Of a DNA stretch of 42,040 nucleotides, positions 22,092 to 36,200 are shown piece after piece. Location: contig CAJNOQ010000750.1 in the NCBI GenBank assembly GCA_905250885.1, positions 1 through 42,040 on the forward strand. Reading direction: 5' to 3'. A program made the translations under genes and the position numbers. The stretch's first letter is position 1; each line of letters starts with the position of its first letter. Source of the DNA: Didymodactylos carnosus (Eukaryota > Rotifera > Eurotatoria > Philodinida > Philodinidae). Under the pieces are notes generated by a model. The model saw nothing but the letters and a program-made list of their open reading frames with translations, was not told the origin of the DNA and ran no database searches.

Positions 22092-23902
22092 TAAAAATTT
22101 CATGGTATAACAACCATAGTAAAACATCAAGATGAAAACTTTTTTTGACTCTATCTATTATCCTTTGCGAGATGACGTCACGAGAGCGACCATAACGGGA
22201 TTATTCGAATTTATCAAAACTTTTCTTCCAGATAGATGCTGGAGAACTGGAGTTGAACACAAAATGAATCTGATACGTGCAACTAGAAATTAACAGAGTT
22301 TTATTAGTCATCAGTTGCGTTATTGATATTTGACAGACATGAGAAGTTGATTAATTAATTCTTAGGAAACTTCTTAACAAATTTTTTTCTCTATTGAAAA
22401 AGAAAGCCAAATTCAAAATTCAGGATCTCTCAACCGCTAGTCTCATGTGTTAGCTTCATTTTGAAATCAACGCGAGCTGTCTGGCATTTATGTGGACGAA
22501 GATTTTTAGGAAAATAGGAGCAACTCTAAATGAAAATCATATTCTGAAAGAATATTGTACTGTAGGGTTTGTACGAACATGCTTGCAACTTTTAACTTCA
22601 GGTTTCACAAAGTTATACTATATCTCATTTTGACCGTAAACGTTTGTCTTAAAAACCTACGAATTTAGAACAAGGTTTAATTGCATAAGTATCGAAGAAA
22701 AAATTCGTATTTGAAGATGTTGTTTTATGCGGTTCCTAAAAACTTGCACGAAAACCATGAAAAACTGCTTTAAGGACAGACAGCGATATGGAATTTTGAA
22801 AGTAGATAGTCTGGGCTACTTAGCTATGTGTATACTTCAAAATCTATATTTTTGATCAAAGTCAAAACTTTCACGGGGCTTAAAGTAATCATAGGAGGAT
22901 CCAAAAACAGCTTCTGATAGGAAAATGTTGATTGAACAAGTTACTTAAGAAAAATAAATATCAACATCAATCAGGACTCTTAATGTGGCTAACTATGATC
23001 ATGGAAAATCACTTTACGAAAAACTGAACTTTTTGACAAAACAAAGTTCGGGAGTTCTAACCTAGGATGTTTTAAAAGTTCTAATAGTTCAGTTGATTAA
23101 GTGAAACGAAATAAACTCTATTGGTTCTTATAAGGAATTCTTCTTTTTATAGTCACACATTTTTCTCTTTCGAATCGGTTAATGGTTCTTGATTACTCCA
23201 GGTCGCACATACATGTCATTTAGTCGATATTCCAATATATGCACAGTATAGTTGATCTCTAGTTGATACCTATCAATTCTGTTTGTTTATTTGAATGGCT
23301 AGTTAAATCGTTTAGATTTTCTTTTGTTAACTTAGGAAATCTTAATCGAAAATCATTAGCTGCTTGTTCCACTAATTCGGTTAAATTTGAACTTTTATAA
23401 TATAGTCTCAACCTTTTTGGCTTTACAGATAATGAGATTTCCGATGATTTTGAAAATAATTTTGATGCTATGTTAATATCCGAAAATGTTGTATTTTTAT
23501 TTGTGTTCAAATTTTATTGATTGTTGATTGTAAATGAACTATAAACATTGACCATTGTTGATTTTTGATGAGATTGATTTTCATATATAGATACACTATA
23601 TTTTAAACCATGTCCAACTTTTAGCTGAAATGGCGTTTGTCTATGATATTCTCCCACAGACATTTTCTATACTGAAACAACTTGTACAATGTGTGCAGAT
23701 TAGAAGAAATCAATTGATTATATGTTTTTTCCCACCGTTCGTACTGATAATGAGAAAGCAACATTGACTGGTCGATAAGTAGCGACACGCACGATGCAGC
23801 ATTAATAGTTGGAGCTAACCGTGTGATTTCAACGTAATTCTTTGCGTGCTTATCATCACACATTGCACGATCAAAAGAGAGAAATGTCTTATTCGTTTTC
23901 AT

Positions 23903-26900
23903 CTGAATTCTCTAGTTTTTGTGCTTACAAAGTGTATCATCATATTTTAATTAATTCACGCTTCTAAAATAAACCCTGGAAAGAACGCTTCTGTATAATT
24001 AAAATCCATAGAGTAAGTTTGTTTTAGATAGAATTAATATTATTCATTATTTCAAGGATACACGATGTGGTGTTAGATTTTTTAAAATATGCCTTGGTTT
24101 AATATGCTATGGACTACATGACTAAAACCTTGAACTTTACAAATGTGTTTCATGCAAACACTTGAAAAAAGAATTTCATATAATATTCTTTTCACTAAAA
24201 ACTAAATCTGTGTTCTCATCTTCGTCCTTTGAGAAAAATCATCATGGAAAATGACACAAAATATTTCATGTTTATATCTAATGATATAGATACTATGTAC
24301 ATAGCGTGACATTCCTGTCATCCAATATGGTACTAACCGATAATGAGAGTATGTATATAGGGCCAAATTCGATAAGAAAAAAGAAAAAAATAGAAAACTC
24401 ATCCATCTGTACGATGACACTCTATATTACTAGTTTAGTAAATTAGAGTAAAGTCAGCGTGTGCATATGTTTTTGCTTATTATTCATAAGAAAAGGATAC
24501 AGTGATTAAGATACAGCCTTAAATTATTCGTCCATAACTGGATCCATTCCATTTTCAACAAATTATAATGAACAAGCAACTACGGTAGTAATATGGTGTA
24601 TTAACAGCTTTTGTTAACAAAATCTGATACTGTAGTACAAAATATTGTTTTTACGTGCAATTCTCTAAACAAGGATATAATATTTCAACTTAAGATAGGT
24701 GATGTAGTAATGTTGATTGAATATGACAAATGGTGCTAAAAAATAGTTAACATTTTAAGCGTTGAGAGTAGTATGATAATAACTGTTAGATGAGAAACAT
24801 GCTAAAACAGACACATAATAATGTTGTTTTCTCTCATCAATTAACCGAACAAGAAGATAATGGTATATCATTAAAAATATGTCAGAATATCGCTGTTCTC
24901 TTAGACTTGTCACTCCCTAAAAACAAATGACCACAATTTATCACATCGTCATCGATAATAATTATAAAACTGTAACAAAAATTGATCGTAAAATGGCAAT
25001 AGTAAACCACGTTAACAGTTGTTTCTCCGAATGTATGTTCTCATGCGTGAAAGTGAGCACATTTTGAGGAAAAACATTGTTTTTTAAACTTGACAATATT
25101 AAATCAAATTCTTATTCTATTGGTTAAACTCAAGTATTTTTTTTTTTGTATATATATTTTATTCAATATTAACTTTTTGATGACAATTAAAACATGTGTG
25201 CACGCATGTAAAGATTATTCTTTCAGCTAATAAAATCACGATGAGATATGAATAATTAATAAGGAATTATCATTTAAGTTTCACTCTTTCTTTTTTTTTT
25301 ATGAAAGAATAACACGAAATCTCTTGAATATTGACGATATAGCTCATCTGATGATGTTTGGTCTCTTTTCAAACAAGTCAACTGGACAAAATTCTATGAA
25401 AACAGGAAGGAAAAAAAAGTTCAACTATTTGTAGTAGTATTGATAATAACAATTAACGCCAATCAATCGATCATTATATCGTAACTCTATGATGATGAAG
25501 ATCATTTCGACAGATGGATACTAACACGTAGGCAAAAAAGAGATGAAAATCAAAACACATGTTCTTAAAATAGAGTTTATAAATGCGAAACGTCAAAATA
25601 TGAAATCTGGAAAAGACATCTATAGTGTTGTGTCAATCATCTACATCGTATAGAGAGAATACTCCTTCTTTATTCCATTTACGGAAGGCATCAAAGTATT
25701 ACTCCTTTATCAAACTTATGTATTGCCACTATCATTTCGTTTTAAGAATCTATTTTTACTTCCAACTAAGATAAATTAAATTTTGTCTGTTTAACGGAAT
25801 TGATATAGAATGAATTTATAAAGGTATTAGTTTGACACGACATTCCACATTCTATAAACTATCCTACATCAACTTCAAGCAAATTGATTTTTTCACTATT
25901 AATTAACCTCTCTACCATAGAAACAATTGTAGTAAACATTGTTCTAGATACCGCAAAATGGAACGCTATGTCTTTTCATAAATTCGAGCGTGTTTTCCTT
26001 ATCAAACGTGATTGTACTTAAGATCCTTTTTCAGTCGGAAATGTGTCTAAAGAAGTACAAACACATTCACATTGCGATTTAAATGTTTCTATGCATTTAA
26101 AATAGTCCCATGTTCTAGTTTTGGACAATTTTTTTTTTCTCTTTTCATGTCGATCATCATATGCTCTACCACCATTTTTTCTCTCTCTCTCAATTATCAA
26201 GTCGTCATAAAAAAACTGGCTTTTATAACTCTCTGTCATCAATAATTTTTGTTTTTGACATGAAAACGAGAATATATCAACAAAAAATTTTTTTTCTTCG
26301 TTTTTTTTCTTTATTATTTGATCAATCAATCTGATTGCGTGCTACTAATCGTTTTCTGATACTGTGTGTGTGTGTGTGTGTGTTTCTATCTCTTGTTTAT
26401 TGATGTGGAAATAGAATTGCCTGATTACAAATAACCTTAGTAGAAAAAAATTTGGCGTTGGTAATCTATCCACAGACAGTAATTGTCGTCTTCGTTGTCG
26501 TACAACAATTATGACTTCAAACTACAATATCAGGCGACAAATCACGGTGGGTGTGAAGCCAAAATTGAGCTTTACAGACACACTATATCTATAATTTTGA
26601 TCATTGTGTGAAAACAACTTTCAATTTTAATTGTTTGAACTAGTAAGAAATTATTTATCACAAATTATTTCTAATCAAGTAGACCAGATTGATCATTGAA
26701 ATAGTAGAAGACAATGGTTTTAGTAACGTACAAAAGACTATGTATATTTTTTTCATTTACCATTTTGTCAACAGTAGACTCTAAATGCTAAAAATTTCAA
26801 CTCTATTTTAAAATTGATATTTATTGTTTTTTTTATGACACTTGTATTCATGTAAATTAATATCACTCTTTTTCGTTTTGTCGTTAGAATTATCGGCAGA

Positions 26901-26958
26901 GATCTTGGTGTTGATAAATAATCATCTGTGATCATTCCGAAAAACGTAACAATAATTT
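23903..26958. other. Gene-free AT-rich stretch downstream of Tbx2/3
   Basis: About 3 kb between the 5' end of the coiled-coil pseudogene and the 3' end of Tbx2/3. I see no supported gene on either strand; the short open frames are Phe/Ser/Lys-rich products of AT bias. It contains a (TG)n microsatellite near 26363-26382. A possible divergent promoter for the pseudogene cannot be pointed to. Confidence 0.5.
26363..26382. repeat. (TG)n microsatellite
   Basis: About ten TG dinucleotides in a row. It is ordinary simple-sequence DNA in the Tbx2/3 downstream region. Confidence 0.9.
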
Positions 26959-26964
26959 TTTATT
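26959..26964 (-). promoter_or_regulatory. Possible Tbx2/3 polyadenylation signal
   Basis: TTTATT on the plus strand gives AATAAA on the minus strand, about 275 bases after the Tbx2/3 stop codon. In DNA this AT-rich such hexamers also arise by chance. Confidence 0.35.
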
Positions 26965-27237
26965 GTATTAGACGTTTAACTGTCTATAGACGATTGGATG
27001 GGCAATTTCTATTTGATCGAACAATAACAATAGCAGGTATAGTAGTATGATTTGACCATATACGATAATATGAGAGAGAAAGAGAGGAATATACAATGAA
27101 CAGAAAACAAAAATACAGAAATATATATAGATAAACACTGTTGTATGAGAACGAACGAAGAAAAAAACAGAAATAAACTAAAAAGAGACCAAAAGCCCAA
27201 TCTTGACCGTAATAAGAAAACGGAACAATAATACTGT

Positions 27238-30200
27238 TTATTTACTTTCTGTGTCCGATGAACGATCTGATAAGGATGGTGGTGGTGAACAAGAGGAAAC
27301 AGATGATTTTAGTTCATCTGTAACAGTAGGCAAAGAGATAGCTGTTGCTGCTGATGCTACGGCCATTCTTGGTATGGGTAACAATGGTGTACGATTAAAT
27401 AATTTTGAAAATGGATGTTGTGCTTGAGGAATAATAAGACCGGTGGGTGTGGTTGTTGGCAGTTGTCGTTGATGTCTTGATAATCGTAGTGGATGTGATT
27501 GATGATGAGGATCAAATGGATATTCTTGTCTCATTAATAATGCTTCAAACCATGTTCGATATTCAGGTGGAGTTAAACCACCGTAGAGATACCAATATAA
27601 TTGTGAGTTAATACCAGCGGGCAATGTTTGCTCACTCATACGACCGTTGATAAGAAGTGAATCGGGTTTTACAACATCATCGATACGAAATGACGATTTA
27701 GAAGCTAGACAATGTTAGAAAAAAAGAGAATATTGTGCTAAAAATTTGAAATTATAGTTAAAATTAAATGTAGTTCTTACCTAGTTTTTCACTGTCTGAA
27801 GATATTTTTAGTGATGTTTGTTCATGATGATGTTCATTGTTTAGAGTTTTATTTGGACTATTTAATTTGCATTCATCTTGACCACTATGATTATTTAATT
27901 CTTCTTTTTTAATACGTTTTGTTACTCGTTCATTCGTATTACTTGTTGTTGTATCTTCATTATCATCATTACTATATAAACGTTTTTTACTCATTCTCAC
28001 CTGTTGTTGATTATTAATAAGTTGATTTTCGTAGTTCGCTCGTGAAAACAAATGTTGATGAAATCCGTAGGTATGCCGTAATTGTTGTTGATGTTGATGA
28101 TTTAAACCCGAACGAACTGGATAATGATACGGAAATGACACATGTTTATTGAGTGACTGATGTTGTTGTAATAAAATATTGTGTAATTGTTGATCATCAA
28201 CAACCATTTGATTTTCTGTTTCATCGACGCATACATCTTCATCTTCCGAATCGTCTAAGAACGGTTGTGGTGGATCAGAACAATCGTTTAAACTACTATT
28301 CAATGTTACTCGTCTGTAAAAACAAAAAAAGAAAAAGAGTAACAAATTTTCTCTTTAATTTCTAATCCTATTTACTTCTTCTCACGCTTTCCTTGACCAT
28401 TATCACGAAAACCTTAAAAAAACACACAAGACAAGAAAATATAGTTAATTTATCTATGTTAAGTAAAAATAAAACTAAATGAAAATTTACCTTTGGCAAA
28501 TGGATTATGATCAATTTTTAACTGAGTAATCTAAATAAGAATATTTTATTTAAAAATTATTATTATTTTTATTTAAAAATATTTTTTTATTATTAACCTT
28601 TTCATTTTGATAGGCGGTTACGGCAATAAATTCTGTTTCATTGAATAAAAATGTTTTAAATGGACACCAAGCTAGATTTACCAGTGTATCTGTTCTTGCT
28701 ATATGAAAACGTGGTTGATATTTATGCATTGAATTCAAAATAGTCTAAATAAAAAAATAAAAAATAAAAATTGAAATAAATATTACTTTAATTCTTTGAA
28801 AAAAAGAACTTGGCATAATCTATGTAGTGTTTCTATTTATTATCATGTAATTGATATGACACAAAAATCAGCTAAAAGTTGTTAAGTGAATCGATGCATG
28901 TGAGTGTTTAAAATAGTTTTATATATATAGTTAGATTTTTAACAATTAAGAATAAAATTGATATTGAAACAGAATATGATCGATATATTTACCTTTTTTT
29001 TATATGTATAACACATACACAAAGATCGATATGTCATTTTTCTTTTTCTCTTTTTGTAAAAAATTGTGATAATAACTCTAATGGATAGGTGAGTATAAAA
29101 TTAAAGTCATATATACTTACAAATCCATGTTTGTCTGATATATTATTGGTTAATTTAAGTTTATGAAATGATATAATTTTTGACATCCATTGTTCACCCG
29201 TTGCGGGTGAATCCGGATGAATATACATTCTTTTTGGCATTTCAGGATCAGCTTTACCAGCAATCATCCAACGTGAATTATGAAATTTATAGCGGCAATC
29301 ATCAGTAGCTACTACATCCATTAATAAAATATATTTGGCACGTTTATCAAGACCAGATGCTTTCACTTTATAAGCGGGAAACATTCGCCTAAAAAGAAAT
29401 TTGATTAAACATTAAAAAAAAAACCTATAAAAATTCTTAATTTTATAAAGTATCAAAACTATATAAACTGATCTCTTCGTTTATGATAAAATAATGAAAT
29501 TATGATGATTTTTCCTTTAAATGTATTGTTCTTAGTAATGGAAAACTAGCTTCATGCTAATAGTCACAATATATTTGTTCACTAACATCTACCCTAAAAA
29601 GATTAACTCGTTTTTTATATGAGACATTAATAATGTACATCTTTCTAATAATGTACACACACAAAAAAAGGTTGATATATTCGCAATAAAAATATAGTTT
29701 ATAGTGTGTGTGTATGTGTGCACCTCTTTATATATCGATGATGGCGTTTTATTTACAATTTTCTGTTAAGAAATGTGTTTATCTGGTGAAGAGTCTATTT
29801 TATATCAGATATATACTCATCCCATCATCGTTCATCATAATAAAAACGAACCCATTAGCCAAAAATTCGTAATAATATTTCTTTTTTCTTAAAGATATCA
29901 ATCACAAAATCACAGCTGTATCCATTAAAAAACCCAAAATTAGTCATTTACCACTCAAACGTGTACAATGGGTGTTTTACAATGTTTTTTTTTTATATCT
30001 CATGGATATTTTACAGGTATATAAACTGGAGAGAAAGGAAAATGATAAATGTTTGGATTGTTAGACAAAATTTGATAAAAATCCATTCAAAAACCTCTCA
30101 GAATTTTTCAAAACTATTCATTCTGTTATGGCAAGGAATAAGATCAAAAGAATATGAAGTTTTTCTTTTTTTATTTCTTTTTTCTAAAAATTTGATGAAT

Positions 30201-33200
30201 TTAATAGAACAAACGATATTAGATAAAAATCTATAGTAATGGATTTTATTTGACATTTTCGTCAAGTTTTGATGAAGTTTTTATTTCATTAATATTTTAA
30301 AATATTACATTATGATTGATCGATATTTACTCAATAAAGAAAGATCCACGTTCTTTTAATCAATAAATACAACGAGTATGTTAACACCGTTCTGTCGGTA
30401 ATAAAGATGACGATTGAACAAATTTACTCCACCCAATTTTTCAATTGTATGAAGAAATCTAATAGACATAATCCAAATAATAAATGTCTCCTATATTGTC
30501 CATTATCAATGTTCATTATTAATCAAAAAGCGTTTTTCTCTTCTTCTTTTTTTTCTCTTTCTTTCGCTCACTTTTTCTTTTTTTTTTTATCGTACGTTGT
30601 CGATTGATGAGGCTTTAAATGATGTCTAAAAAAGCAATGTTTTTGAGTTACAAAATTTATTTTCTCGATAATAAAATGTCAATCCTTTAGTAAATTATCT
30701 TCTTCTTTTTTTTTAGTTTAATCATCATCTTCTATTTGTCTGACTTTACTTCTCCTCTCACCAGTAACATGTTCATCTATTATCATTGGCACCTGATCAT
30801 TATTATTCTTCTACTCTAAATCTAATATGTATTCTAATTTGCGTTCATTTTTCTTTAATTGATCAAACGTATTTTAACCGTATGATGGTGTTGACATATG
30901 ATTCAACATACATATAATTGTTATTGAACCGAAAAACGAACTTCTCTTTTCAAGAATTGTATAGAGATATCGACATATTGAAATATGAGTCGTCTCTTTT
31001 CTTAAACAATATGAACTACATGCACCTGATAATCGTTTTTTTGTTATCAATAAACGTAAACTTGTTAAACGTGCGATACAAAAATAATTTTGAAATCTAA
31101 TATTTCATTGTTTTTTTAAAATAGTAAAGAGAAAGAGAGCGAGAGAGAAATAATAATATAATTTTTTTTTTTGTACTTTAGTTAATTCAAGAAAAATGAT
31201 ACTAAAAGTTTTTTCTTATCCAAAATTATGGCGAAAAGTCAATTAGTTTGAAAAATTTAGAATATCGAAAATAATTGAAATACACATGTCTTGTGTGATA
31301 GAGACGAGAAAATTTTAATATATTATTGAAGTTGAGATAGAGAGACTTTTAGTGGAGAAAATAGAAAAAATGCAAATGATTAAAAAATCTCATCATCTAT
31401 AGATAAATGTAAAGTGTGATAGAAAAAAGATAGTTCTATTTTGTTTTAATTATTCTCAGCCAGATCCATGTCGATTTATTTGTTCTTGTCTAAAAGTTGA
31501 TCATAAGTCGTTAATAAGTCAAATTTATCGCCTCGAAAGAACAACTTTTATATTACATATAACTTTCTACATATTAAAAATTAACCGTTTAAAATAACTT
31601 TAGATCAATATTTTCTTTGTGTGTGGTTGAATAATTTTTTTTTTTCCTCTCTTTTTACATTTTATGTTTGCTCAAAGAACAAGAGAAGAAATGAAATTTC
31701 TTTTTTTATGTCAAACTTACTTTTTTTTAAATATGTAACAATGAGAAGCCCAATGATTTGTTTTTTTCTACGATATAAAAGTGAGGGGTGAGGGTGGTGT
31801 TAGTGTATAATCGAAAGTATTTCAAAAAAATCCTCATATAATGTGCGATTTTGATATGTTAAAAAAGGTTAGCAGTTTTACTTTTTCATATAGACTCTTA
31901 TACACTTGACATAGAAAAAGAAACGTACAAAGAAAGTGAAAAAGACGTGCAGACAAACAAAACAAGGTTTTCTCAAGTGACAATAAAGATATATATTTCT
32001 TAAAAGCATCATTTTCAGCAACGCTTTATGCGCGTGAGTTTTTTGAAAGGTTTAAGTCAACAATTCAAGAAATATATTTTTTTTCATTATTCATTCATTC
32101 TACAATGATTTTCTGAAACTAAATGTTTCACTAAAAATTCAATCAAACTCAATAAAATATTCATTAATTTTGTTCCGATTTTAGATTAACGAAATATCAT
32201 ATGAACACAATTCAAAATCAAATTCACTAAATTATTTTTTTTACGAATTATTGTTAACTAACTTAGAAATTGTTTTTTTATCCATTGAGTAATGTAAAAT
32301 GCACGTAACTTAATTAGACAAAACAGTGTTTCACGTCGTCACACATAGGATTTTAAAAGAAAGAGAGAGAGAGTATGAAATAAACTAAAATATCTTCGAT
32401 GAATCCACAAACAAAAAATGGAACCTCTTGTGTCGCCAATCTGTCTACTGCTAAGACAGTTCTAGAGTATTAAAGAAGAAAACAAGTCTAATGAGACAAC
32501 ATGAGAGAATTTTTCAGTAGAAATTTCTGAAAAAGGTACATTTAGATAATCATTCAACTTGATTATAATATCAACTATCCTGAAGACGGCGACGTATTCA
32601 GTATTAGGCCAGGGGTGAACATGATCTATCCCTTAGAAATTTCATTTTCTTCATTTCGCAGTAGAAAAAAAGATTTTGATTGAAATTGAAAATAAAAATA
32701 CTACACAAGAACTTTTTTTAATGTTTTCTTTGGCAAAAAAAAGCTGTTTGATCCACCCCTGACTAAAATCCTGGGTACGTCGCTGCCTGATGATATTCTT
32801 GTGTTATACTAAAAACATGTCTGTAACTTAAATTAACTCATATAGCGCATATGCTAATAGTTGATCTTATTCTCGGCTCTAAAACTATTAGTTAATCTGA
32901 TACTGCTCACCTTCCTGATTTTGTAATAACCATTTCTGTTCCATGTTGATGAAATTGATCCCATAATTCTTTTCCATCGAGTTCAACTTTTGGATTATCT
33001 TCAATGCCATCATCTTGAATTGTTCCCAGACGAAATGATGGTGGCGGTAGTGACACGGGTGGTTGACGCATTGAAGTAAAAGGAAACTGATAAAAGTTTA
33101 CATATGGATTTGAACCGTTTCCACCTAGTAGTGATGAAACTGTAAAATCAGATGTTTTTGTTGTAGATGATGAAGTTGATGTAGACCGAAATGGAAATTC

Positions 33201-33227
33201 ATGAAAATTCATTGTTGCTGTTGACAT
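27238..33227 (-). CDS. Tbx2: Tbx2/3-type T-box transcription factor, seven exons
   Basis: Read on the minus strand, the exons are 33227-32911, 29388-29121, 28744-28598, 28530-28491, 28412-28376, 28313-27781 and 27704-27238. All introns are GT-AG and all phases agree: 603 codons with stop, 602 residues. The T-box spans residues about 79-270, with [78 protein letters not shown] and [18 protein letters not shown]. This is diagnostic of the Tbx2/Tbx3/optomotor-blind subfamily of DNA-binding repressors, which bind T-sites in the nucleus. The middle of the T-box ([19 protein letters not shown]) is more divergent. N-terminally, FTVSSLLGG looks like an eh1-type motif that could recruit Groucho, an inference. 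After the T-box come an acidic stretch, a His/Gln-rich part, and a C-terminal block with [19 protein letters not shown]. Intron 1 (3.5 kb) holds a hAT-like MITE. The start is the only in-frame ATG before NFHEFPF that fits. Confidence 0.95.
32587..32785. mobile_element. 199-bp hAT-like MITE in Tbx2/3 intron 1
   Basis: The ends are CGGCGACGTA and TACGTCGCTG, inverted with one mismatch. Subterminal AGGGGTGAAC pairs imperfectly with GATCCACCCCT. Flanking octamers CCTGAAGA (32579-32586) and CCTGATGA (32786-32793) differ at one base, fitting an 8-bp hAT-type duplication that has since mutated once. It has no coding capacity. It lies about 120 bases into the intron from the exon 1 donor. Confidence 0.75.
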
Positions 33228-36200
33228 TATTTATTTCGCTCACTCACACACACACATTCATATACACAGATTGTAAATGAGATTTAATCTTTTGTGTGTT
33301 AGGTCTCAACCAATTAGAATTAGTTCTCCTCTTTTTTTTTTTTTCTTCTTTTTATCTTATTTAATATTAATCCGAACTTGTATTACTACTCTTATTTCTT
33401 TTAACAATTATTTTCATTGTAGATAGAGGGAGAAAAAAAGTTGCTAACTCGCATGTTCACACATATTAACTATACACAGACGAAAATTTTTCTTCTAGTG
33501 ACACATGCTTTCTCTCTTTCTCTTTATACTAAATTTCTATTCGTTCTTCTATCCTCAAGTCTCATCCGTGCATAAAAAGTTGAGTATACAGATTTTCTTT
33601 TCGGGTTTTTTTTATGCTCAGTAACACGTATTTCTTCTCTTCTTGTTCTATTCGCTCTCTACACATATTTTTTGATTGATACTGACACATGATAGTGACA
33701 CTATATAGTTTTTTTATTATTATAACACTCTTTTTATAATAAATAATAATGCATTCTAGTTTCTTTTCTGTTCTTTTCGCGCATGTAATTAAACTGCTAT
33801 GTTGAGATTTTTTTCTTTTAAGCTAATCATCATTCCCTTTCTTTTTCGCTAATTCTTACTCTTGTTCTCCACTATATGGTAATTTTTTTCTGTGTGTTAA
33901 TCAATGAAAATACTGGCGAGACTTTTTCACAGCCAATCCTATTTGAATAACCTATACACTTACCGTATATAAATGTAGGAAGAAAAGAGAAAAGTTTTGT
34001 GCCATCAGACGCCACAAAAGAACGAGAAAAAGAAATGATTTTTATTACAAGAAGAAAAAAAAGAACGAGAATAACAGTTAGACAGTATACGACTTTATTC
34101 TATGTACGTATATAAATTACACAAAGAAACATGAAAAAGTAACGACTACAGGGTGGGTGATGATCTCAGTGTTTCTTGCATATATCTAGGCATAGTCACC
34201 ATGCCATTTCTTTCAACTAACCACGAAATGAACCTCGACCTTTTTTTGCAGACATATAAGGAAACTGTCAGACTCTGTCTGTATTCACAACGTTAAATCG
34301 AAAAGTAGTAGTTTGTCTCTTAAAATTTGTTAGATGTTATGGTTCTGTGACATCTATGCAATTAATAGTAAACTTAGAGAGATAGTAAGATTTTAAATCC
34401 TTTTATTATTGTTTTCAATTTAATCAATAGTTAGTCTTTTGTGATGGTCAAGGTAAATTGTTACCAATAGACAACTTCTTTTCTCTTCGCGTTCTTATTT
34501 ACATTTGTAAATAATTAACGAGTAAATCTTATTAGTAAAAAAGGGTCCGATATTTCGATAAGTATATGTTTAATCGGAAAAAGAGACACATGGAAATTTT
34601 AATCGAATAGATAGACCAAACGATAGTGAGTCTACGTAAACTATAGATACAGACAATGAAAACAGATTATCTGTACATCATATTGTGTGTGTTGTGTATG
34701 ATAGAAAAAGAAAGTTCATCATTCAAAGGCAAATGACTTTATTATTGTGTGTACATTGTATAAATTAGTGTTGTTGAATGATCTAGGATGTGATTGTACA
34801 CGAATAATACGTCATTACAAATAATCCTTATCAATTAATCATCAAGTGATGATTGAAAAATTAAAGAGAAAAAAAAGAGAAAAGAGTCAATATAATAATA
34901 ATAAAGAAAAAAAAGAGATGTGAAATAAACTCAGTAGTTGTATAGTCTACGTATCGATTCATCATTGATACAGTTAATATTTACTTGCAAACTAGAGTGA
35001 TAATGATGAAATAGATACTATTTAACTGAGATAAAATATATAGAATTTCTATAAGAACAAATTTAACTCATGTATTTTAAATCTTAATCAAAATTATTAG
35101 AATTACTTTTCACAACACTAGAAATAATTCTATCACAAATAGTTGAACTTCTATACCATTTATGACGTGTTGTTCAGTAAGGTATCTAATATAATAATTA
35201 TCATTCACTCATATACATCTGGACTACTAATGATCGTGTAGTTTTTATTAATTATAGCGATGAATTAAGCGAGATAATACAGTTATTTGGTTCTAATTTA
35301 TCCAAGTTTATTTCAATAGACAAGTCGTCTTCAGTATTCGATTAACTCAATCGATTTTGTTGTGCTCTGATATACTACTATTCAATTCAATATTTTAACA
35401 AAACTAAATGGTAGTAATAGATCAGAAATCTCACATTTCAGCAATATGCACAATTATAAACAAATGGTGATATATATATATATAGAATCGAAGTGTTTCA
35501 TTAAAATAAATATGATTGAAAATCTGCTTCTTTTTATAATTAACCCAAAAAACTGTTGACATCTTGCTCTAAGCGTAAATAACGCAAAATTATTAATTTA
35601 AACAACTCTTTAAGTGTAACAGTAGTGAGATTTGGATTATATCCGCTAAAAAACAATAAATTGTATTTTTATACAAATATAAATTGCTATTTAAACTTAA
35701 TGAGCCGTTTTACAATATTTTTAATTCCGTTATAGTAAGTTATTTTTTTTTGAATAAATAGAGTGTTACTCTAAACGTATGATCAATCTGAATAGATAAT
35801 AGAGTGTTATAGCGTATCTCGAAGATATATTGAACACTTTTATTCGTTGTTAACACCGTCATTTATTGCAAGATACGGATAGTGTGTCAAGTTAATGACA
35901 AAAAATGATCATTCTCATAAATGAAGTATTTATTTTCCAGAAATATAGATTTAGTAGAGGATGAGTATCAAACAACAGACATTCGACCTCAATTGTTGCC
36001 ACCACAATCACTGTTTCTTTCTTTTTTTTCTCATCCAGAAACGATATCTAGAATGAAAAAGTGAAAATTGATAAAAACCAAATTTCTTATATGTTCTCGA
36101 TATATCTATTAACAGTAAAAACAGAACCTAATAAGAACAAAGGCAGACTTCTTTTCTCTTTTTTTCTTTCGTATAATAACAGCAACGCCCTAACATTTAG

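Larger units (their letters stand above)
14601..23902 (-). pseudogene. Coiled-coil protein pseudogene, nine exons
   Basis: Read on the minus strand, the exons are 23902-23673, 23595-23270, 21330-20916, 20866-20754, 20310-19970, 19270-18808, 16927-16580, 16467-16120 and 14800-14601, ending in TAA. All nine join in phase, for about 927 codons. The product is rich in K, E, Q, L, I and R with long heptad-like stretches, for example around IISYKDEITSLQKEVGNLKV. It resembles axonemal or sperm CCDC proteins in style, but I do not recognise a named family. Damage: in-frame TAA at 23514-23516, TGA at 20225-20227, TAG at 18971-18973 and TAA at 16677-16679. The donor after exon 3 reads CT instead of GT (20915-20914). 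No frameshift is apparent. The acceptor of exon 2 is the least certain boundary. Loss by substitution alone points to recent decay of a host gene, perhaps one homeologous copy. Long introns hold transposons and a tRNA gene. Confidence 0.75.
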
